Part shown: positions 26,371-36,804 of the stretch, piece after piece | Numbering within the stretch: the stretch's first letter is position 1 | Layout: each line of letters begins with the position of its first letter | From: Alphaproteobacteria bacterium | GTDB taxonomy: Bacteria > Pseudomonadota > Alphaproteobacteria > GCA-2731375 | Length of the DNA: 61,501 bases | Assembly: GCA_021776235.1 (NCBI GenBank) | Contig: JAJFGG010000131.1 | Span: forward strand, 1 to 61,501 | Reading direction: 5' to 3' | The notes under the pieces: model-generated | What the model saw: the letters and a program-made list of their open reading frames with translations, nothing else | The model's database searches: none | Told to the model about the DNA's origin: nothing | Position numbers and translations under genes: made by a program

Positions 26371-27066
26371 ATGAACCAGATTTCGGCGGGCGATGACGAC
26401 AGCGCGAAGGCCGCGGCGGCCATCGAGAGGGGCCGGTTGCTTTTCGCCCAGGAATGCGAATTCGTCATGGGCGTGCGTACGGAGGCGGACCTGCCGAAAC
26501 CGGAACTGCCCGAAGTGGCCTTTGCGGGCCGTTCCAATGTAGGCAAATCCAGCCTGCTGAACGCGTTGACCAACCGGCGTACTCTGGCCCGCACTTCAAA
26601 CACGCCGGGCCGCACCCGCGAGGTCAATTTCTTCCGTCTTGGCGGGGAATTGATGCTGGTTGATCTGCCCGGCTATGGTTTTGCCCGTGCCGGCAAGGAA
26701 GAAATCGCCCGCTGGAACAAATTGATCGAGGACTACCTGCGGGGCCGCGTGAATTTGCGCCGTGTCTGCCTGTTGATCGATGCCCGGCGCGGCATCGCGG
26801 CGTCCGATCGCGCCGTGATGGAGCTGCTGGACAAGGCTGCCGTGGTCTATCAGCTTGTCTTGACCAAGGTGGACAAGGAAAAGCCCGGCGCCCTGGCCAA
26901 GATACGGGATGAGGCGGCGGCGGAGATCAGCCGCCACGGCGCCGCCTATCCGGAAGTCCTGGCAACCTCGGCCGCCAAGCGGCTTGGCCTGGAAGAGGCC
27001 CGTGCCAGTTTTGCCGCGCTGACGGAAAGCGCTTTGGCGGAAAGCACACTGGCGGACAGGAGTTGA
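26371..27066 (+). CDS. engB: ribosome biogenesis GTPase EngB (YihA/YsxC)
   Basis: A 231-residue GTPase required for assembly of the large ribosomal subunit. The P-loop is GRSNVGKSSLLNAL, followed by the switch region TSNTPGRTREVNFF, G3 DLPGYGFARA and G4 TKVDK. The ATG immediately follows the yidC stop with no gap. The C-terminal extension is rich in Ala/Glu/Ser (ALTESALAESTLA). It fits the conserved yidC-engB-argB order of many alphaproteobacteria. Confidence 0.96.
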   Translation: MNQISAGDDDSAKAAAAIERGRLLFAQECEFVMGVRTEADLPKPELPEVAFAGRSNVGKSSLLNALTNRRTLARTSNTPGRTREVNFFRLGGELMLVDLPGYGFARAGKEEIARWNKLIEDYLRGRVNLRRVCLLIDARRGIAASDRAVMELLDKAAVVYQLVLTKVDKEKPGALAKIRDEAAAEISRHGAAYPEVLATSAAKRLGLEEARASFAALTESALAESTLADRS

Positions 27067-27086
27067 GTGGGTTATAAGCCGGCGCC

Positions 27087-27989
27087 ATGACCGATACGCC
27101 AGAAGAAGAACAACTACACACCGCACGAACCTTGTCCGAGGCGCTGCCCTACATGCGCCGCTTCGCGGGCCAGACCTTCGTCATCAAATATGGCGGCCAC
27201 GCCATGGGCAATGCCGAACTGGCGGACAACTTCGCCCGGGACGTTGTGTTGATGAAGCAGGTGGGTATCAATCCGGTGGTGGTACACGGCGGCGGTCCGC
27301 AAATTGGCGCCATGCTGGATCGTCTGAAAATCAAAAGCTCGTTCATCGACGGCCTTCGGGTCACCGACGCCGCGACCGTCGAAATTGTCGAGATGGTGCT
27401 GTCCGGTTCGATCAACAAGGCGGTAGTTACCGCCATCAACGGCGCCGGCGGCGTGGCCATTGGCCTGTCGGGCAAGGACGGCCGACTGATCGAGGCGCGC
27501 AAATTGCAGCGCACCACGCGGGATCCGGATTCCAATATTGAAAAGGTGTTGGACCTGGGCTTTGTGGGAGAACCGGAGCGCATCAATCCTGACCTGCTGC
27601 AGATTTTTGCAAAATCCGATCTGATACCGGTGATCGCTCCCATTGGTGTCGGTGCCGGGGGGGAAACATATAACATCAACGCCGACACGGTTGCCGGCAA
27701 AATCGCCGCCACTCTGCGAGCCGCCAAACTGGTAATGCTGACCGACATTGCCGGGGTGCTGGACGGGGACGGCGCGTTGATCTCGAAAATGACCCTGGAC
27801 CAGGCTGATGTTTTGCAGCGCAGGGGGGTCATCAAGGGCGGTATGATCCCAAAGCTGGAAACCTGCCTAAGCGCCGTGCAACAGGGCGTCGGCGCGGCCC
27901 ATATTCTGGATGGCCGGCTGCCCCACGTGCTGTTGCTGGAAGCCTTCACCGCCGCTGGTGTCGGCACCATGATCGAAGCCGGCGGCTAG
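27087..27989 (+). CDS. argB: acetylglutamate kinase
   Basis: A 300-residue cytosolic enzyme phosphorylating N-acetylglutamate, the second step of arginine synthesis. The amino-acid-kinase motifs are KYGGHAMG near the N-terminus, [10 protein letters not shown] for the phosphate and substrate, [17 protein letters not shown], and [11 protein letters not shown] for nucleotide binding. The N-terminal helix extension ([17 protein letters not shown]) is typical of arginine-sensitive hexameric enzymes, so feedback control by arginine is likely. It starts 20 bp after engB. Confidence 0.96.
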   Translation: MTDTPEEEQLHTARTLSEALPYMRRFAGQTFVIKYGGHAMGNAELADNFARDVVLMKQVGINPVVVHGGGPQIGAMLDRLKIKSSFIDGLRVTDAATVEIVEMVLSGSINKAVVTAINGAGGVAIGLSGKDGRLIEARKLQRTTRDPDSNIEKVLDLGFVGEPERINPDLLQIFAKSDLIPVIAPIGVGAGGETYNINADTVAGKIAATLRAAKLVMLTDIAGVLDGDGALISKMTLDQADVLQRRGVIKGGMIPKLETCLSAVQQGVGAAHILDGRLPHVLLLEAFTAAGVGTMIEAGG

Positions 27990-28026
27990 CCGTGAATAAC
28001 CTATCAAGACTCCATGGCCAAGGCTG

Positions 28027-29283
28027 CTACCGCAATCGTTTCAACTGTTGTTCCAGTTCGGCCGCGCTGAGAGGATAATCGATCCCGTCGCGGGCATTCA
28101 GTATGGATTGCGGACGCACGCGGGCAATGCGGAGTTGTAATTGCATTGCCGTACGCATTGACAGGTCGGCTTTCCAGGCCAATGCGGTCACTGCCCGCGC
28201 GTTCGCCGAATCCAGGACTTCATCGACGACGTCAGCTGAAAATCCGCTGTTCAAGGCAATGCCATGAACGATGAACCCCCGGTCACCAGCATCGATCGCC
28301 TCTTGTAGTGTTTCATCGTTCAGCCCACCGCTGTTGAACAGCGCGGTGGCCGCGTTCTTGCCGCTATCCGTCCGCTCCGGATCCGGACTTTTCTTCTCGG
28401 CGGTGCTATCGGAACCAATCTCTTCCCGCACGGCCTTGGCCAGATCGGCCGCCGTGGCCGCGTCGATATCGTTGCGGCTGCATAGAGTTTCCACCAGCGA
28501 TGTGGCCACAAACCCCGCAATGCGGCGAATTGCACCGTCGGTCAATGACGGCCATTTCACCAGGGGCTTATGCCAGGGCTCCACTGTGGTGGCATTGTCA
28601 ATGATCCAATCCAGCGTATCTTCGCGCAATTGCGCGCTATCGTTTGCCAATAAGGTGGCGACCGCCTTGGCATCCAGAGTCTGGGCCACCGCATCGGCGA
28701 CGTCACCGCCCAAACCCCGGCGCTTTGCGATGGCGCTTAGGGTCCCGGCCTCCCGCCCTGCCGCAATGATCTCCAACAGATCCTGATCACTCAAAAGAGG
28801 CGAGAATTGCAGTACCGGGGCAGCGACGATGACCTCCAGGTCCCGGGCCAACTGCAAAACGATGTCCTTGGGCACGCCGTCAGCGGATTTCAGATGTTCC
28901 GAGATGATGGCCCGGACCCTGGGCAATTGATCCGCCGCCAGTTGGCGTAGCACCGTGATTGTCAGCGCTTCCGCCTTCTCTCTTTGCTCGGCGGACCATT
29001 CGGGCACCAGACAGCCAATCTTGTCGGCCAATTGGTAGCGGACCTCGTCATCACCGTCCTGCACCAGCTTGGCATCCGCTTGACGCGGCGTTGAACGGTT
29101 GGAGGCAATGGCGCGGCGCACTTCGGGCACATTGTCATCGGCAAGGTAATATAGAACCTCTGGCTGGGTATCTTCGCGCCTGGCCAGGCGCAGGCGTTCC
29201 TTGGTGTTGTCCTTTTCCAGCGTGTTGCGCTGTTCTTCATAGCTTTTCGGCTTCGAAATTCGGTCCAGTAACGACTTCAACAT
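28027..29283 (-). CDS. DUF2336 domain-containing protein
   Basis: A 418-residue soluble helical protein; the first 200 residues are HEAT-like repeats (RREDTQPEVLYYLADDNVPEVRRAIASN), followed by the DUF2336 core. It is a close paralogue of the protein at 31234-32547: both share LAADQLPRVRAII-type segments, VLQFSPLLSDQDLLEIIAAG and a C-terminal MRTAMQLQLRIARV...LNARDGIDYPLS. Its start overlaps the end of the diguanylate cyclase gene by 7 bp, so it is in the same minus-strand operon. The function is unknown; the context suggests a c-di-GMP-linked signalling role. Confidence 0.87.
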   Translation of the reverse strand: MLKSLLDRISKPKSYEEQRNTLEKDNTKERLRLARREDTQPEVLYYLADDNVPEVRRAIASNRSTPRQADAKLVQDGDDEVRYQLADKIGCLVPEWSAEQREKAEALTITVLRQLAADQLPRVRAIISEHLKSADGVPKDIVLQLARDLEVIVAAPVLQFSPLLSDQDLLEIIAAGREAGTLSAIAKRRGLGGDVADAVAQTLDAKAVATLLANDSAQLREDTLDWIIDNATTVEPWHKPLVKWPSLTDGAIRRIAGFVATSLVETLCSRNDIDAATAADLAKAVREEIGSDSTAEKKSPDPERTDSGKNAATALFNSGGLNDETLQEAIDAGDRGFIVHGIALNSGFSADVVDEVLDSANARAVTALAWKADLSMRTAMQLQLRIARVRPQSILNARDGIDYPLSAAELEQQLKRLR

Positions 29284-31175
29284 GTCGAAAATTCCTCCGC
29301 ATCGCGTCCAGCTTCGCCCGCGTCAGACCCTTCCGCCAACATCGCTTGGCCGCGCCCTTTGCTCTTCGCCTGGTAAAGGGCGCGATCGGCCCGACTGATT
29401 AAACTGTCCAGGTTTTCATCAGTTTCGGGATCGGCTACGGCAATGCCGATGGAAAGGGACAGGGGGCGTTTTGCATCCCCCGAGAAACGCTGTAAGCCCG
29501 TGGCGGCGCCCAGCAGTTCTGCCGCTTTGTGCCGGGCGCCCTCCGGACCGGTCTCCTCCAGCCAGACGACGAATTCATCACCGCCCAGGCGGCCTGATAT
29601 GTCGCTCTCACGGCCTTCACTGTTGCTCAATAATTTGGCCACGGCGACCAGGGCGGCATCACCGACCTGATGACCATGAGTGTCATTGACGGATTTGAAA
29701 TGGTCCATATCAATATACAACAGGGCGCCAAAGCGCTTCTGGCGCTTGTGCTGGGCAAGGCGTTTGCCGACGGTGTCATGAAAGCCGCGCCGGTTCAGCA
29801 AACCGGTTAGCTCATCAACGCTCGATAATTCTTCCAATCGCTCTTGTACTTCCGCCTGGGCGATAGCAATACCCAACTGCGAGGCGATATCCAGCAAGGT
29901 TGTCACCGCTTCCCCCAACGTGCCGGCGTCGTTCAGGGCAACCGCCAGCACGCCTTTGGGCTGATAGCGGAAATGGCAAGGCACCAGTAAAAGTTGCTGC
30001 CCGGCAATGACCGCGTGGCTAACGCGGTCAAGATCGCCGGCGAAGCTTTGCTCCGCCTCTACCAGAATATCAATGTCCGGGGCCCCGGCGGCGATACGGT
30101 CAACGGCCAGCTCCAGGCCGCCGTCATTGCTTCCGCGCAGGATCCAGATGTGTGTGGCCTTGATCGCTTCGGCCGTGGCGGCGGCGGCGGCGGAAAACAT
30201 CTCGTCCGGGGTCATGGCGTCGCGAATGGAATCAACAATGGAACGGCTTAATCTCTCCCTTTCCTGCGCGCGGGCCAGGGCAGCTTGATGCAGCGTATCC
30301 TCGGTGATATCACGGCAAACCCCGCGTACACTCTGCAGGGCACCCGCATCATCAAATACCGGCAGGCACGAGACGCGTGCGCAGGCGCGTGTCCCATTGC
30401 GGTCCAGTAACCAGCATTCGACCTCGTCCAGATGGGTTCGGCTTTCAAATGGGTTCGGCCCGCGATCGCCGGCCTCCCCAGCATTCCCGGTTACCGGCTC
30501 GGCCAGCAATTCCCGCGCCGGACGGCCGTCCAACTCGTCAGGGGTATAGCCCAAGAGACCGCGGCCGGAAACATAGGCAAAGCAGCCATCCGAGTCGGTC
30601 TCCCAAACGAAGTCGGTCGAGCAGGATACCAAATCTTTGAATAATTGCCGCGAAGCGACCAAGGCTCGGCTGAAATTCACATCAAATGTGCTGTCCCGCG
30701 CCAACAGCAAAATTCTCTCTGGTGCCAGATCGGTGTCGCCCGCGGAACCAACCCCGCCCGGCGCTTCTACAGCCCCGCTTTCCGGTAGCAAGGTAATATC
30801 GAAAACGCCCTCCCCGGTCGGTATCGGTAACTGAAATCGCTTGGTTTGTATGGCGCCGCCCATGACCACTATTTGCAACATGGCGCGAAGGTCGCCGCCC
30901 AATGGTCCGCGCAAGGCAGCCAGGATGGGATCCGCAAGGGCGTTGGCCAACAATACCGTTCCCGCCCCGTCGAATAATGCCATCGGACCGGCGTAATCCG
31001 CCATCAGATCGGCGGTCCGCAGCGTCAAGAGTCCGCTGATATCGGCCGCGCCTGATGGCAAAGGTCTGGCGACTTCGCCTCGTGCCGCGCGTTTCATATG
31101 GAGTTTTGCCACGTTGCCCGCTTTGTCTTTGCCGCGCCCCGTCTTAGGGTCTCTGGAATGCCATAGACTATCCAA
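29277..31175 (-). CDS. PAS/GAF-type diguanylate cyclase
   Basis: A 632-residue cytosolic protein that should make cyclic di-GMP from GTP. Two PAS-like domains (about 50-170 and 180-300, the second with VWETDSDGCFAYVSGRGLLG) precede a GAF-like domain (about 305-440) and a GGDEF domain. The catalytic motif is intact (GRLGGDEFVVW, GGDEF at 531-535), and an RxxD inhibitory site (RESD, 522-525) sits five residues upstream, so product feedback is expected. No EAL domain is present. The gene lies between two DUF2336 genes, overlaps the downstream one by 7 bp and follows the other by 58 bp. Confidence 0.93.
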   Translation of the reverse strand: MDSLWHSRDPKTGRGKDKAGNVAKLHMKRAARGEVARPLPSGAADISGLLTLRTADLMADYAGPMALFDGAGTVLLANALADPILAALRGPLGGDLRAMLQIVVMGGAIQTKRFQLPIPTGEGVFDITLLPESGAVEAPGGVGSAGDTDLAPERILLLARDSTFDVNFSRALVASRQLFKDLVSCSTDFVWETDSDGCFAYVSGRGLLGYTPDELDGRPARELLAEPVTGNAGEAGDRGPNPFESRTHLDEVECWLLDRNGTRACARVSCLPVFDDAGALQSVRGVCRDITEDTLHQAALARAQERERLSRSIVDSIRDAMTPDEMFSAAAAATAEAIKATHIWILRGSNDGGLELAVDRIAAGAPDIDILVEAEQSFAGDLDRVSHAVIAGQQLLLVPCHFRYQPKGVLAVALNDAGTLGEAVTTLLDIASQLGIAIAQAEVQERLEELSSVDELTGLLNRRGFHDTVGKRLAQHKRQKRFGALLYIDMDHFKSVNDTHGHQVGDAALVAVAKLLSNSEGRESDISGRLGGDEFVVWLEETGPEGARHKAAELLGAATGLQRFSGDAKRPLSLSIGIAVADPETDENLDSLISRADRALYQAKSKGRGQAMLAEGSDAGEAGRDAEEFSTC

Positions 31176-31233
31176 TGGGCTCTTAACGGCGCCTTAATTG
31201 CCGGCGTTTTGCCCGGGCATTTTCCCCCAGGCA

Positions 31234-32547
31234 TTACAGTTCTTTCGCCAGCAGTTTGACCATTTCCTCCGGTGTTAACGGATAATCGGTGCCAAGGCGG
31301 GCATTCAGCATTTTCTTCGGTGGAATACGGGCGGTACGGCTTTGCAATTGGATCGCCGTGCGCATGGACAAATTCGCCTTCCAGGCCAAGGCCGTCACGA
31401 CCTTGGGCGAGGCAGCATCAATAATCTTGCGCACCACTTCGGGTGCCAGTTCCGAACGCAGGGTCAAGGCTTCCAGAACGAAATCAGCCCGCCCAGATAG
31501 GATCGCCTGCTCCATGGCCTCATCGTCCAATAGCATGCTTCGATCCAGATCTCTGGCTTTCTCCTGCTCTTCCACCTGCAACTCGCCCTCGGTCTCATCA
31601 ATCCGGGCCTTGAGCCGTTGGGTCAGGAAACGGGTGGTATCCCGATCCAGGTTGTTGCGTTCCGCCAATACCTCCAACAGCGAAGAGGCGACAAAACCGG
31701 CCACCCGGCGCACCGCCCGGATGGAAAGCTCGGGCCGCATGACCAGCGGTTCGTGCCAGCTTTGCACCTCCGCCGCATTTTCGGTGATCTTGTCCAGGGT
31801 CGCTTCCCGCACCGAAGCATTCTTATTGGCCAGCAGTGTCGCCACAGACGGTACATCGAAGGCGGCGACCACCGCGTCGGAAACATCTTCCGAGACATGC
31901 TCCCGGCGGGCGATGGCGCATAGAGCTTCCTGTGCGCAGCCCGCCGCGATCACCTCCATCAAATCCAAGTCGCTCAATAATGGTGAGTATTCCAGCACCG
32001 GGGCGGAGACAATAACCGCCACGTCCAGAGCCAGTTGCCGTACAATGGAAACGGGAACGTTGCGGCTTTGCTTCAACTCCTCAGCCAACAGGGCCCGAAC
32101 CCGCGGCAATTGATCCGAGGCCAGTCGTTTGAGCATATCGAAGGTCAGTTCGCGCACCTTGTCTTGCTCGTCGCGAGGCATATCAGGCAATAGCCGGGCG
32201 ATTTTCAAGGCCAGGTCGCAGCGCACGTCTTCGTCGGCATCCTCGGCCAGCATTTCGTCCGCCTGCACGGGTGTGGCCGGATTGGCCGCCACCGCCTGGC
32301 GCACTTCGCCATTTTCATCGCCGGCCAGATAGTACAATATTTCGGGCCGCGTATCAGGCGAGCCGGCCAGTTGCAGACGCGCCGTCAGATCCGAGGCCGC
32401 CAATAATTCCTTCTGGGCGCCATAGTCCATGCCGTCCGCGGGACCTTCCCCGGACAATGGTCCCGGGATTTGCACAGGGACGGGCGCCGGCTCGGAAGAG
32501 GAACCGGCCGCCGGCGCAAATCTGCGTTTCAAAAGGTTCTTGAGCAT
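31234..32547 (-). CDS. DUF2336 domain-containing protein
   Basis: A 437-residue protein and the probable first gene of the minus-strand signalling operon. A low-complexity Pro/Ala/Ser-rich stretch (residues 12-35) is followed by HEAT-like repeats (AGSPDTRPEILYYLAGDENGEVRQAVAAN) and the DUF2336 core (VLEYSPLLSDLDLMEVIAAG). The acidic/charged insert ETEGELQVEEQEKARDLD near 320-340 is absent from its paralogue at 28027-29283. No membrane segments or catalytic motifs are seen. The downstream diguanylate cyclase starts 58 bp after its stop. Confidence 0.87.
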   Translation of the reverse strand: MLKNLLKRRFAPAAGSSSEPAPVPVQIPGPLSGEGPADGMDYGAQKELLAASDLTARLQLAGSPDTRPEILYYLAGDENGEVRQAVAANPATPVQADEMLAEDADEDVRCDLALKIARLLPDMPRDEQDKVRELTFDMLKRLASDQLPRVRALLAEELKQSRNVPVSIVRQLALDVAVIVSAPVLEYSPLLSDLDLMEVIAAGCAQEALCAIARREHVSEDVSDAVVAAFDVPSVATLLANKNASVREATLDKITENAAEVQSWHEPLVMRPELSIRAVRRVAGFVASSLLEVLAERNNLDRDTTRFLTQRLKARIDETEGELQVEEQEKARDLDRSMLLDDEAMEQAILSGRADFVLEALTLRSELAPEVVRKIIDAASPKVVTALAWKANLSMRTAIQLQSRTARIPPKKMLNARLGTDYPLTPEEMVKLLAKEL

Positions 32548-32661
32548 CGCGCGAAAAAGTCTATCGGCGGTATATTAAAGTGCTGTTAATGGGCGCTGAC
32601 CACTCGGCCGCCAACGCAGGTATGGCTTGCCTTTCATGGCGGTTACTCGCAGTCTGGCCGG

Positions 32662-33336
32662 ATGCCGGATTCAACCGCCCCAAAGCTTCAAGATATCGCC
32701 GTTTGGATCTTTGATCTGGACAATACTCTTTATCCGTCGGGCTGCGACCTGGGCGCCCAACTGGGGCGGCGCATGGGGGAGTTCGTAGCGCAGTTTCTGG
32801 ATCTTCCCCTGGATCAGGCCCGGGTCGTGCAAAAGCAGTATTTCCACGCCCATGGTACGACTTTACGCGGCCTGATGGTCGAACATGGCCTGGAACCGGA
32901 CGAATATCTCGACTATGTCCACAACCTGGATTTATCGGGCATACCCATTGATGACCGCCTGGGCCGGGCCCTGGACGCCCTGCCGGGACGCAAGGTGGTT
33001 TATACCAATGCCACCACAAAACATGCCCAACGAGTGGTTGGCCATTTGGGTATAGGGCATCATTTTGATGGCTATTTTGACATCGCCGACGCCGGTTTCG
33101 TGCCGAAACCGAACCACGGTCCCTATGATACCGTATTGAATCGTCATGACATCGATCCCTCCCGGGCCGTGATGGTCGAGGACATCGCGCAAAATCTGAT
33201 GCCGGCTGCCAATCTTGGCATGACCACGGTCTGGGTTCGTGACGGCCGGGACCTCACCCTGGCTGCGGATCAGATCCGCCATGTTCACCACATAACCGAC
33301 GATTTGCCGGGCTGGTTGCTGGAACTGCCGGCCTGA
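32662..33336 (+). CDS. HAD-family pyrimidine 5'-nucleotidase
   Basis: A 224-residue HAD phosphatase. Motif I is [13 protein letters not shown] with the nucleophile Asp and the +2 Asp. Motif II follows as VVYTNAT, the motif III lysine is in FVPKPNHG, and motif IV is MVEDIAQNL. The NTLYP motif and the helical cap ([15 protein letters not shown]) are typical of the SDT1/PHM8-like pyrimidine 5'-nucleotidase group, which releases phosphate from UMP/CMP-type substrates. It is divergent from the DUF2336 operon and lies about 95 bp upstream of dapD, the order seen in many Rhodospirillales genomes. No clear ribosome site precedes the ATG. Confidence 0.92.
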   Translation: MPDSTAPKLQDIAVWIFDLDNTLYPSGCDLGAQLGRRMGEFVAQFLDLPLDQARVVQKQYFHAHGTTLRGLMVEHGLEPDEYLDYVHNLDLSGIPIDDRLGRALDALPGRKVVYTNATTKHAQRVVGHLGIGHHFDGYFDIADAGFVPKPNHGPYDTVLNRHDIDPSRAVMVEDIAQNLMPAANLGMTTVWVRDGRDLTLAADQIRHVHHITDDLPGWLLELPA

Positions 33337-33430
33337 CGATAATCAGATACCGGCGGGGCCGGGCCCTAATGAGTTGACAGAAAGCTGGACCGGGGTAGTT
33401 TGCCCAGCGTTTGTAGCGGGGAGAAAGACA

Positions 33431-34261
33431 ATGAATACCAGCAGCCTTGAGACCATTATCGATAATGCCTGGGAAGAACGGGAAGCGGTCAGCCTCAATA
33501 CCAAGGGCGAAGTACGCGACGCCGTCGATGCGGCATTGGATGCGTTGGACAAGGGCCAGCATCGCGTAGCCGAAAAAGGCGACGATGGCTGGCGGGTCAA
33601 TCAATGGCTGAAAAGGGCCGTGTTGCTGTCGTTTCGCCTGAATGACATGACGGCAATCGACGGCGGGCCGGGGCCGGGTACGACCTGGTATGATAAAGTG
33701 CCGTCCAAGTTTGAAGGTTGGGGTGACAATCAGTTCCGGGCCGCCGGTTTCCGCGCGGTGCCCAACTGCATCGTCCGGCGCTCTGCCTATATCGCTCCCA
33801 ACGTGGTGCTGATGCCCAGTTTCGTCAACCTGGGTGCCTATGTGGACAGTGGCACGATGATTGATACCTGGGCTACGGTAGGCAGTTGTGCCCAGATCGG
33901 TAAGGATTGTCATATCTCGGGCGGCGCCGGAATTGCGGGCGTTTTGGAACCCCTGCAGGCAGAACCGGTGATCATCGAGGACAATTGCTTCATCGGCGCC
34001 CGCTCCGAGGTTGCTGAAGGTGTGATCGTCGAGGAAGGTTCGGTCCTCTCCATGGGCGTTTTCATCGGCGCCTCCACCAAGATCGTCAACCGTGCCACCG
34101 GTGAAGTGACCTATGGACGGGTCCCGGCCTATTCCGTGGTCGTTCCGGGCTCCATGCCCGGGGCGGACGGTGGGGTCAATCTTTACTGTGCGGTGATTGT
34201 CAAACAGGTCGACGCCGGTACCCGGGCCAAGACATCCATCAACGAATTATTGCGCGACTAG
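33431..34261 (+). CDS. dapD: 2,3,4,5-tetrahydropyridine-2,6-dicarboxylate N-succinyltransferase
   Basis: A 276-residue left-handed beta-helix acyltransferase that succinylates tetrahydrodipicolinate in the lysine/diaminopimelate pathway. The N-terminal helical domain ([13 protein letters not shown]) is followed by hexapeptide repeats over about 110-240 ([36 protein letters not shown]). The ATG at 33431 has GGGAGAAAG just upstream and gives the normal N-terminus; an upstream in-frame ATG at 33374 is rejected. dapE follows 19 bp later, so the two successive pathway enzymes are co-transcribed. Confidence 0.96.
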   Translation: MNTSSLETIIDNAWEEREAVSLNTKGEVRDAVDAALDALDKGQHRVAEKGDDGWRVNQWLKRAVLLSFRLNDMTAIDGGPGPGTTWYDKVPSKFEGWGDNQFRAAGFRAVPNCIVRRSAYIAPNVVLMPSFVNLGAYVDSGTMIDTWATVGSCAQIGKDCHISGGAGIAGVLEPLQAEPVIIEDNCFIGARSEVAEGVIVEEGSVLSMGVFIGASTKIVNRATGEVTYGRVPAYSVVVPGSMPGADGGVNLYCAVIVKQVDAGTRAKTSINELLRD

Positions 34262-34280
34262 ATCCTCGGAGCTGCCCAGC

Positions 34281-35483
34281 ATGGCTGATAACAAGCCCAC
34301 GGACGCGGTCGAATTGACCCGCGCCCTGATCCGTTGCGCTTCCATCACGCCCCACGACGGAGGCGCCCTTGGGGTGACGGCGGCGGCCTTGGAACGCCTG
34401 GGCTTTAGCTGTCACCAGATGACATTTTCCGCGCCCGATACGGCGGACGTGGATAACCTGTACGCCCGCCTGGGCGACAGCGGCGCCAATTTCTGCTTTG
34501 CCGGTCATACCGATGTTGTGCCGGTGGGCGATGCCGACGCCTGGAGCCTGGAGCCCTTTGCCGCCGACATCCGCGACGGCATATTGTACGGCCGGGGCGC
34601 CACCGACATGAAAGGCGCCGTGGCCGCGTTCATCGCCGCCGTTGATGTTTTCCTGACCAGGCGCGGCGGCCAGTTCGATGGCTCGATTTCACTTTTGATT
34701 ACCGGTGATGAGGAAGGCCCCTCCATCAATGGAACCCGCAAGGTGCTGGACTGGCTGGCGGAACGTGATGAACGCCTGGATCATTGTCTGGTTGGCGAGC
34801 CGACGAACCCGGAAAGCCTGGGCGATATGGTGAAGATTGGCCGCCGTGGCAGCCTGACCGGCACTCTGGTGGTGCATGGCGTACAGGGGCATGTGGCCTA
34901 TCCCCATTTGGCCGACAATCCGCTGCCCCGCTTAACTGAAATTCTGCACCGGCTGACCCATCACACCTTCGATACCGGTACCGAGCATTTCTCGCCCACC
35001 AATCTGGAACTGGCAACCATTGACGTGGGCAATACCGCCACCAACGTGATTCCCTCCCAGGCTCGGGCGGTATTCAATATTCGCTTCAATACAGAGCAGA
35101 CAGCCGACGGCCTGCAGGACTGGCTGCGGCAACAATGCGATGCGGCCGGCGGTGCCTATGATCTAAGCTTTCATCTGTCCGCCGAGCCATTCCTGACCGC
35201 GCCGGGCCCTTTCACCGACCTCATTGCCCAGGCGGTCGCCGATGTTACCGGGCAACGGCCCGCCCTGACCACCACGGGGGGCACCTCGGACGCGCGCTTT
35301 ATTCATCATCATTGCCCAGTGGCGGAATTCGGCCTGATTTCCGAGAGCATGCACAAGGTCGATGAACAGGCATCCGTCAGCGACATAGAGCAGCTGGCCA
35401 TGGTTTACGCCCGCATGCTGGAACTGTATTTCGCGCCGGATGGCATTGGCGGTGGCATTGGAGATGGAACCGGTGCTGCTTGA
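34281..35483 (+). CDS. dapE: succinyl-diaminopimelate desuccinylase
   Basis: A 400-residue M20-family di-zinc hydrolase that cleaves N-succinyl-LL-diaminopimelate to LL-diaminopimelate and succinate. Metal and catalytic elements are all present: CFAGHTDVVPVGD, GRGATDMKGAVAAF, ITGDEEGPSINGT with the general-base glutamate, VGEPTNPE and the C-terminal FIHHHCPVAEFG. The ATG at 34281 gives the standard start. The tail of about 13 residues is Gly-rich ([13 protein letters not shown]) and overlaps the next gene. Confidence 0.96.
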   Translation: MADNKPTDAVELTRALIRCASITPHDGGALGVTAAALERLGFSCHQMTFSAPDTADVDNLYARLGDSGANFCFAGHTDVVPVGDADAWSLEPFAADIRDGILYGRGATDMKGAVAAFIAAVDVFLTRRGGQFDGSISLLITGDEEGPSINGTRKVLDWLAERDERLDHCLVGEPTNPESLGDMVKIGRRGSLTGTLVVHGVQGHVAYPHLADNPLPRLTEILHRLTHHTFDTGTEHFSPTNLELATIDVGNTATNVIPSQARAVFNIRFNTEQTADGLQDWLRQQCDAAGGAYDLSFHLSAEPFLTAPGPFTDLIAQAVADVTGQRPALTTTGGTSDARFIHHHCPVAEFGLISESMHKVDEQASVSDIEQLAMVYARMLELYFAPDGIGGGIGDGTGAA

Positions 35484-36054
35484 AGTCACCCGGTCCATCC
35501 ATGGCGCCTGGCGCATTGCCCGCCTGGATCCTGATGCGCTGGCCTATTTCAATGTAACCGCGGATGGATTTTGGCGCTCCTTCTCAGCCCTGATCCTGGT
35601 CATACCCGTCTATATCGGCTTCCTGATACTCAGCCACAGTCATCAGCCGGGGTTGGAACTGCCAACCGGGCCGGGGACCTCCGTCGAATGGTTTGTCACG
35701 GTGAAGCTGGTGTCGTTCGTGGCAAGCTGGCTGATCTTTCCCCTGGTCATGGTGGCGATTTCCAGGCTGTTGGATCTGACGCAAACCTATGCCCAATACA
35801 TAATTGTCTGGAACTGGGCCAGCGTGCTGGAAATGGCGGTGTTTCTGCCGGCGGTCATGTTGTTTCTATCGGGTGCCTTGCCAGGCCAGGGTGCCGCCAT
35901 GATCCTGATGGCCGCATATATCACCATGTTGTTCTATGGCTATCTGGTTGCGCGCATCGGTCTGCTCTGCAAGCCGGTCACCGCGGTCGGAATCGTCGTC
36001 TTCAACTTCCTGCTGGGGTGGCTTTTCAACGGCCTGGCATCCCAGCTTCTTTAA
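35464..36054 (+). CDS. multi-pass membrane protein of unknown function
   Basis: The 196-residue protein has about five hydrophobic segments ([88 protein letters not shown]). It resembles YIP1-type membrane proteins in its layout, but I do not assign it firmly. Starts at ATG 35440 or 35464 are both possible; either overlaps the end of dapE (20-44 bp), so translation is coupled. The 3' end overlaps truA (convergent) by 4 bp. The same position between dapE and truA is occupied by similar membrane proteins in related genomes, as far as I recall. Confidence 0.75.
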   Translation: MEPVLLEVTRSIHGAWRIARLDPDALAYFNVTADGFWRSFSALILVIPVYIGFLILSHSHQPGLELPTGPGTSVEWFVTVKLVSFVASWLIFPLVMVAISRLLDLTQTYAQYIIVWNWASVLEMAVFLPAVMLFLSGALPGQGAAMILMAAYITMLFYGYLVARIGLLCKPVTAVGIVVFNFLLGWLFNGLASQLL

Positions 36055-36803
36055 GCCTTGTTCTCGGGGTAATCGACGGCCGTCAGATATAGTCCTTCGG
36101 CCGGCGCCACCGCCCCGCACCGGGTGCGGTCATGGGCCGCCAGGGCGGCGGCCAGGTCCGGCGCCGACCACTTTCCCAGGCCCACCTGATGCAGGCTGCC
36201 GACGATGGAGCGCACCTGATGATGCAGGAAAGCGCGGGCCCGCGCCCGGACATGAATTTCGCCATCCTGGCGCCCAACCTGCAACAGGTCCAGTGTTCGA
36301 ATGGGCGATTTGGCCTGGCATTGAGCCGCCCGAAAAGTGGTGAAATCGTGCTTGCCCACCAGGCATTGCGCGGCCCGCTGCATGGCGTCGGCGTCCAGAG
36401 GGCCGCGCACATGCCAGGCCCGGCCGCGGCGCAGCGCCAGCGGCGGGCGCTGGTCGGCGATGCGGTAAAGATAATGGCGAGCGACGGCGGAATGCCGGGC
36501 ATCGAAGCCCGGCGCCACCGCCTCGGCCCGCAACACGACGACCGGGCGCGGCCTAAGATGATAGTTCACCGCGTCACGCACCTTGTCGCTGGGAAAATGC
36601 CGCTGCAAATCGAAGTGCGCCACCTGGCCCAAGGCATGCACACCGGCGTCCGTACGTCCGGCGGCCTGCAATGTCACGGCCTCGCCGGAAAACGCCAGAA
36701 TGGCCTCTTCCAACGCCTGCTGCACGGCATAGCCATTGGCCTGGCGCTGCCAGCCGACAAAATCCTTGCCGTCGTATTCTATGATCAGCTTATAGCGCGG
36801 CAT
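36051..36803 (-). CDS. truA: tRNA pseudouridine synthase A
   Basis: A 250-residue enzyme that makes pseudouridine at positions 38-40 of tRNA anticodon arms. [21 protein letters not shown] opens the protein, the catalytic Asp lies in [19 protein letters not shown], and the substrate loop HYLYRI and [13 protein letters not shown] are intact. The start codon is directly preceded by a palindromic repeat (36805-36850), leaving no visible ribosome site. The gene is convergent with the upstream membrane-protein gene and overlaps it by 4 bp. Confidence 0.96.
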   Translation of the reverse strand: MPRYKLIIEYDGKDFVGWQRQANGYAVQQALEEAILAFSGEAVTLQAAGRTDAGVHALGQVAHFDLQRHFPSDKVRDAVNYHLRPRPVVVLRAEAVAPGFDARHSAVARHYLYRIADQRPPLALRRGRAWHVRGPLDADAMQRAAQCLVGKHDFTTFRAAQCQAKSPIRTLDLLQVGRQDGEIHVRARARAFLHHQVRSIVGSLHQVGLGKWSAPDLAAALAAHDRTRCGAVAPAEGLYLTAVDYPENKA

Positions 36804-36804
36804 A

